From NCBI GenBank assembly GCA_050633205.1, contig JBOEGA010000167.1, forward strand, positions 1 to 15,412: a stretch of DNA of 15,412 nucleotides. Direction: 5' to 3'. This document shows positions 13,536-15,412 of this stretch, piece by piece; the first letter of the stretch is position 1; every line of letters begins with the position of its first letter. The notes under the pieces are model-generated. The model was not told the DNA's origin. It did not search any database and was given only the letters and a program-made list of their open reading frames with translations. Source of the DNA: CBDHHC01 sp050633205 (GTDB lineage Bacteria; Pseudomonadota; Alphaproteobacteria; Rhizobiales; CBDHHC01). Both the position numbers and the translations under genes were made by a program.

Positions 13536-13574
13536 AATAAAAACCGCGATATAAGATATCTTATATCGCGGTTT
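13532..13574 (-). terminator. 34-nt perfect palindrome, terminator of the six-repeat gene
   Basis: Positions 13541-13574 are a perfect 34-nt palindrome (left arm AAACCGCGATATAAGAT). Read on the minus strand it is followed by a long T-rich run (GGTTTTTTATTTTATTT), giving a strong terminator for the gene ending at 13602. The tail overlaps the last codons of the P450 gene. Towards the plus strand there are only three Ts, so it is weaker for P450. Confidence 0.8.
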
Positions 13575-13601
13575 CCGGTTATGTCAGATTATCTGAGATG
13601 A

Positions 13602-14843
13602 TTAGCGGCAGCGCCCAATCTTTTCTCTTTTTATTACTTCACCAAAGCGGTTAATTCTAAAGCGCAGAAGCGTTCCTTTGCGGCAACCTTCGACAAAGAT
13701 ACCTGCTTCATCAAGCTTTCTTTCCTGTCTGAATTCTTTCAGTACCTGAGAAAGGCGTGGCGGGGGTGTACATCTTCCAATTACTGTCTGGCGAACTGTT
13801 TCTCCGTAAGCATCCAGGTAATACCTGATCTTCTCCAGCCTGTAACAGGCCGTAGCGACAAAGCCCCGTCTTCCTTCTTTTTCTACTTTAATGCGATTTG
13901 CACCACGTTTCTGCAGAAGAGAAACAAGTTGACTGCGCTTGAGGGGAGGGCGGCAATCGCCGATTACGCTGCTATCAACGATATCGCCGTAACGGTTTAT
14001 GCGAAGAGACATGCGTGTATTGCCACGACACGCTTCTGCGCCATAGCCAGGCAGTCTGCGATCTGTAACTCTGATTCTGTCGAAACCGCGCTTTTCCAGG
14101 ATAAGATCAATTGATGATGGATCGATCGGAGGTGTACAGCGGCCAATTCTTCTTTCACGTCTGATTGTGCCACGTCTGCTAACAGTTACTCTATATTTCG
14201 TTCCGCGACGACAAGCTTCAACTATGTATCCGCGACCATTTCTACCGCCACGCTCTATAAGTCGTACGCGGTTATAGCCTTCATCTCTCATCATCAGGCG
14301 GACTTCGGAAAAGTCAGCTCCTCTACGGCAGCGGCCTATGTTTTTAGTCCGAAGTGTTTTACCAAAGCGGTCAATAACGAGAATTGATTTTCTGCCTCTT
14401 TCACAAACCCGAACGAGATAGTTTCCTTCACGACCTTCAGTTGCATCAATACGGGAATAGCCGTCACGACGAAGGCGGCTGATAATTTCTTCAAGTGAAA
14501 CTTCAACTGCGCAAGTGCCTATTTTAGAACCTCTGGAAATTCTCATGCCCAGTTTCTTGACAGAGACTTTATACTTGTCAGGTCCCAGACAGGCTTCTGC
14601 CCTGATTTTAAGGAATGATTTTTTCACAATTCTGATTTGAGAATAGCCAGCCCGACGAAGACGGCGAACGACATCATTACTGCTACCTCCGATCTCAACA
14701 TTAAGTTGAGCAGGTATCAGGCTGGAATTATTATGGTTATTAAGCTGAATATTTTTAAAAGGTGAAGAAATAGCGGGTGTGGCAAGAAGTAACGCTGACA
14801 TTATTATGAAAAACAACGCCCTGCCAGATCTGGTAATTAACAT
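13602..14843 (-). CDS. Exported basic protein of six CX24-25C repeats (PepSY-like)
   Basis: A 413-residue protein with a signal peptide (ALFFIIMSALLLATPAIS, cleavage near 26-27). The mature part has six tandem units of about 54-64 residues. Each has an (L/V)xxxLRRxGYxRI-type helix, a strand ending in (A/V)C, a second strand block ending RxG, and a closing IGxC. The twelve cysteines are C85/C111, C147/C172, C211/C236, C272/C297, C333/C358 and C387/C412: 25 or 26 residues apart in every unit, and none elsewhere in the mature chain. One disulfide per unit is likely. The helix-GY-strands layout resembles PepSY-like modules, which is inference. It is very rich in Arg. ATG 14843 has GGGGAT about 8 nt upstream. 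Function unknown. Confidence 0.87.
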   Translation of the reverse strand: MLITRSGRALFFIIMSALLLATPAISSPFKNIQLNNHNNSSLIPAQLNVEIGGSSNDVVRRLRRAGYSQIRIVKKSFLKIRAEACLGPDKYKVSVKKLGMRISRGSKIGTCAVEVSLEEIISRLRRDGYSRIDATEGREGNYLVRVCERGRKSILVIDRFGKTLRTKNIGRCRRGADFSEVRLMMRDEGYNRVRLIERGGRNGRGYIVEACRRGTKYRVTVSRRGTIRRERRIGRCTPPIDPSSIDLILEKRGFDRIRVTDRRLPGYGAEACRGNTRMSLRINRYGDIVDSSVIGDCRPPLKRSQLVSLLQKRGANRIKVEKEGRRGFVATACYRLEKIRYYLDAYGETVRQTVIGRCTPPPRLSQVLKEFRQERKLDEAGIFVEGCRKGTLLRFRINRFGEVIKREKIGRCR

Positions 14844-15120
14844 TATGTATTATCCCCAGTAGTTGGTTATTGGTTTTACAACTCATGTACATCTCTGTAC
14901 GACTCCATACATACTCTTTGTGACACTATTTGTATGACGGTGCCAGAGTACATCCCGAATTAGTTGGCTTCATGGAAAGCTGTTCACAAATTTATTTGAT
15001 TAACACGCGTAACAACGTATAATTGCGGGAAAAATGGCTTCGATATACTTTGGAGGGGTTATTTAAAGGCAGAACTCAGCAGTTTAGATGCTGTTGTATA
15101 GGAAATACTATTTGTATGGA
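14844..15120. other. Intergenic region between the six-repeat gene and tRNA-Gln
   Basis: No gene seen. It must hold the promoter of the minus-strand gene but no clear hexamer pair was found. A GTAC-6 nt-GTAC motif overlaps the TGTACATG element. A CAGCA/TGCTG hairpin lies about 40 nt beyond the tRNA 3' end but lacks a T-run, so it is not a clear terminator. Confidence 0.35.
14884..14891 (-). promoter_or_regulatory. TGTACATG element 3 (upstream of the six-repeat gene)
   Basis: Minus-strand TGTACATG, 40 nt before the ATG and in gene orientation. A GTACAG half-like copy lies just upstream. Confidence 0.25.
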
Positions 15121-15195
15121 TGGCTGGGGCGGCAGGATTCGAACCTGCGAATGGCGACACCAAAAGCCGCTGCCTTACCACTTGGCCACGCCCCA
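15121..15195 (-). tRNA. tRNA-Gln (anticodon TTG)
   Basis: A 75-nt cloverleaf with encoded CCA. Acceptor stem TGGGGCG pairs with CGCCCCA, then discriminator G and CCA. The anticodon stem GCGGC/GTCGC (one G-T pair) encloses loop TTTTGGT with anticodon TTG. The T arm carries GGTTCGAATCC. Starting with T1 is usual for bacterial tRNA-Gln. Confidence 0.97.
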
Positions 15196-15331
15196 CTATC
15201 CAATCCACGAATTCGGCCCTGTCCAACGCGGCAGACCTATATCAAGGAACTTATGAAAACTCCGTGAGTCGCGGCGGAACATAGTCGTTCAAGCGTCACA
15301 GTTCAATCGTCGAATTTGCACTTTTCACCGC

Positions 15332-15360
15332 TTGCGGGCGTGAAGGTGCAGCGTTATAAC
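15332..15360 (+). promoter_or_regulatory. Promoter of tRNA-Pro
   Basis: TTGCGG (15332-15337), 17-nt spacer, TATAAC (15355-15360), 13 nt before the mature tRNA 5' end. A GC-rich imperfect inverted repeat (GCACTTTTCAC at 15319-15329, GTGAAGGTGC at 15340-15349) surrounds the -35. Confidence 0.6.
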
Positions 15361-15373
15361 CCTCCGGCTTTGG

Positions 15374-15412
15374 CGGAGTGTGGCGCAGCCTGGTAGCGCA
15401 CCTCGTTCGGGA
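15374..15412 (+). tRNA. tRNA-Pro (anticodon CGG), 5' half, cut by window edge
   Basis: The last 39 bases match the 5' half of bacterial tRNA-Pro: acceptor strand CGGAGTG, D stem GCGC/GCGC with loop AGCCTGGTA, anticodon stem strand CCTCG and the loop TTCGGGA, giving anticodon CGG. The pattern is close to E. coli proK. The 3' half lies beyond the right edge. Confidence 0.88.

Noticed and set aside
15060..15120. Terminator downstream of tRNA-Gln
   Set aside because: The CAGCA/TGCTG stem is only 5 bp and is not followed by a T-run.
15196..15260. Promoter for tRNA-Gln
   Set aside because: A GATATA-like -10 can be found on the minus strand but no acceptable -35 at 16-18 nt, so no promoter is called.
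1..15412. CRISPR arrays, insertion sequences, prophage or attachment sites
   Set aside because: No regularly spaced direct repeats, transposase or integrase genes, or phage genes were seen on either strand; the tRNA genes show no adjacent partial copy.

Overview
The window looks like a chromosomal segment of an alphaproteobacterium of moderate GC (low-to-mid 40s % by eye). The evidence is gene content: a bcp-like peroxiredoxin next to a DUF455 ferritin-like gene and divergent from a DUF3971/AsmA-like envelope gene, a small bactofilin, an RluC-type synthase after crcB, and a tRNA-Gln(TTG) with encoded CCA. I cannot name the genus. There are no insertion sequences, phage genes, rRNA or CRISPR arrays.

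Layout. Positions 1-382 (minus): N-terminus of an AsmA/YhdP-like (DUF3971) membrane protein running off the left edge. 780-2089 (plus): 1-Cys Bcp/PrxQ peroxiredoxin and DUF455 ferritin-like protein, probably co-transcribed. 2537-2911 (plus): bactofilin with its own terminator. 3040-3890 (plus): exported protein with a Tae4-type (T6SS amidase effector 4) Cys-His fold, overlapping by 4 nt a two-helix membrane protein. 3960-5329 (plus): fluoride channel crcB and an S4-containing RluC-type pseudouridine synthase. 5436-6005 (plus): exported L,D-transpeptidase. 9964-6092 (minus): exported protein made of eight ~38-residue repeats, then a 968-residue chemoreceptor with PAS and poly-HAMP domains; likely one operon. 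10510-10139 (minus): exported Tyr/Lys/Arg/His-rich cationic protein. 10904-11335 (plus): small exported SPOR protein, convergent with rluA (12018-11332, minus). 12117-13535 (plus): cytochrome P450. 14843-13602 (minus): exported protein of six CX24-25C repeats. 15195-15121 (minus): tRNA-Gln(TTG). 15374 to the right edge (plus): 5' half of tRNA-Pro(CGG) behind a clear promoter.

A theme is the cell envelope. AsmA-like protein, bactofilin, Tae4-like amidase, L,D-transpeptidase and SPOR protein all belong to families that act on or bind the wall or outer membrane, and three further exported proteins have no recognised function. The rest is RNA modification (RluC-type, RluA), redox/metal proteins, fluoride export and a lone P450 without a redox partner.

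The most unusual items are: the Tae4-like amidase with a signal peptide and an overlapping membrane partner, with no T6SS genes in view; the eight-repeat periplasmic protein directly upstream of the poly-HAMP chemoreceptor, whose start codon lies in a 10-bp inverted repeat; the six-repeat, 12-cysteine exported protein; the cationic Tyr/His-rich exported protein, whose ribosome binding site sits in a hairpin loop; and an octamer, TGTACATG, found upstream of three exported-protein genes. No single complete new system is proven here.
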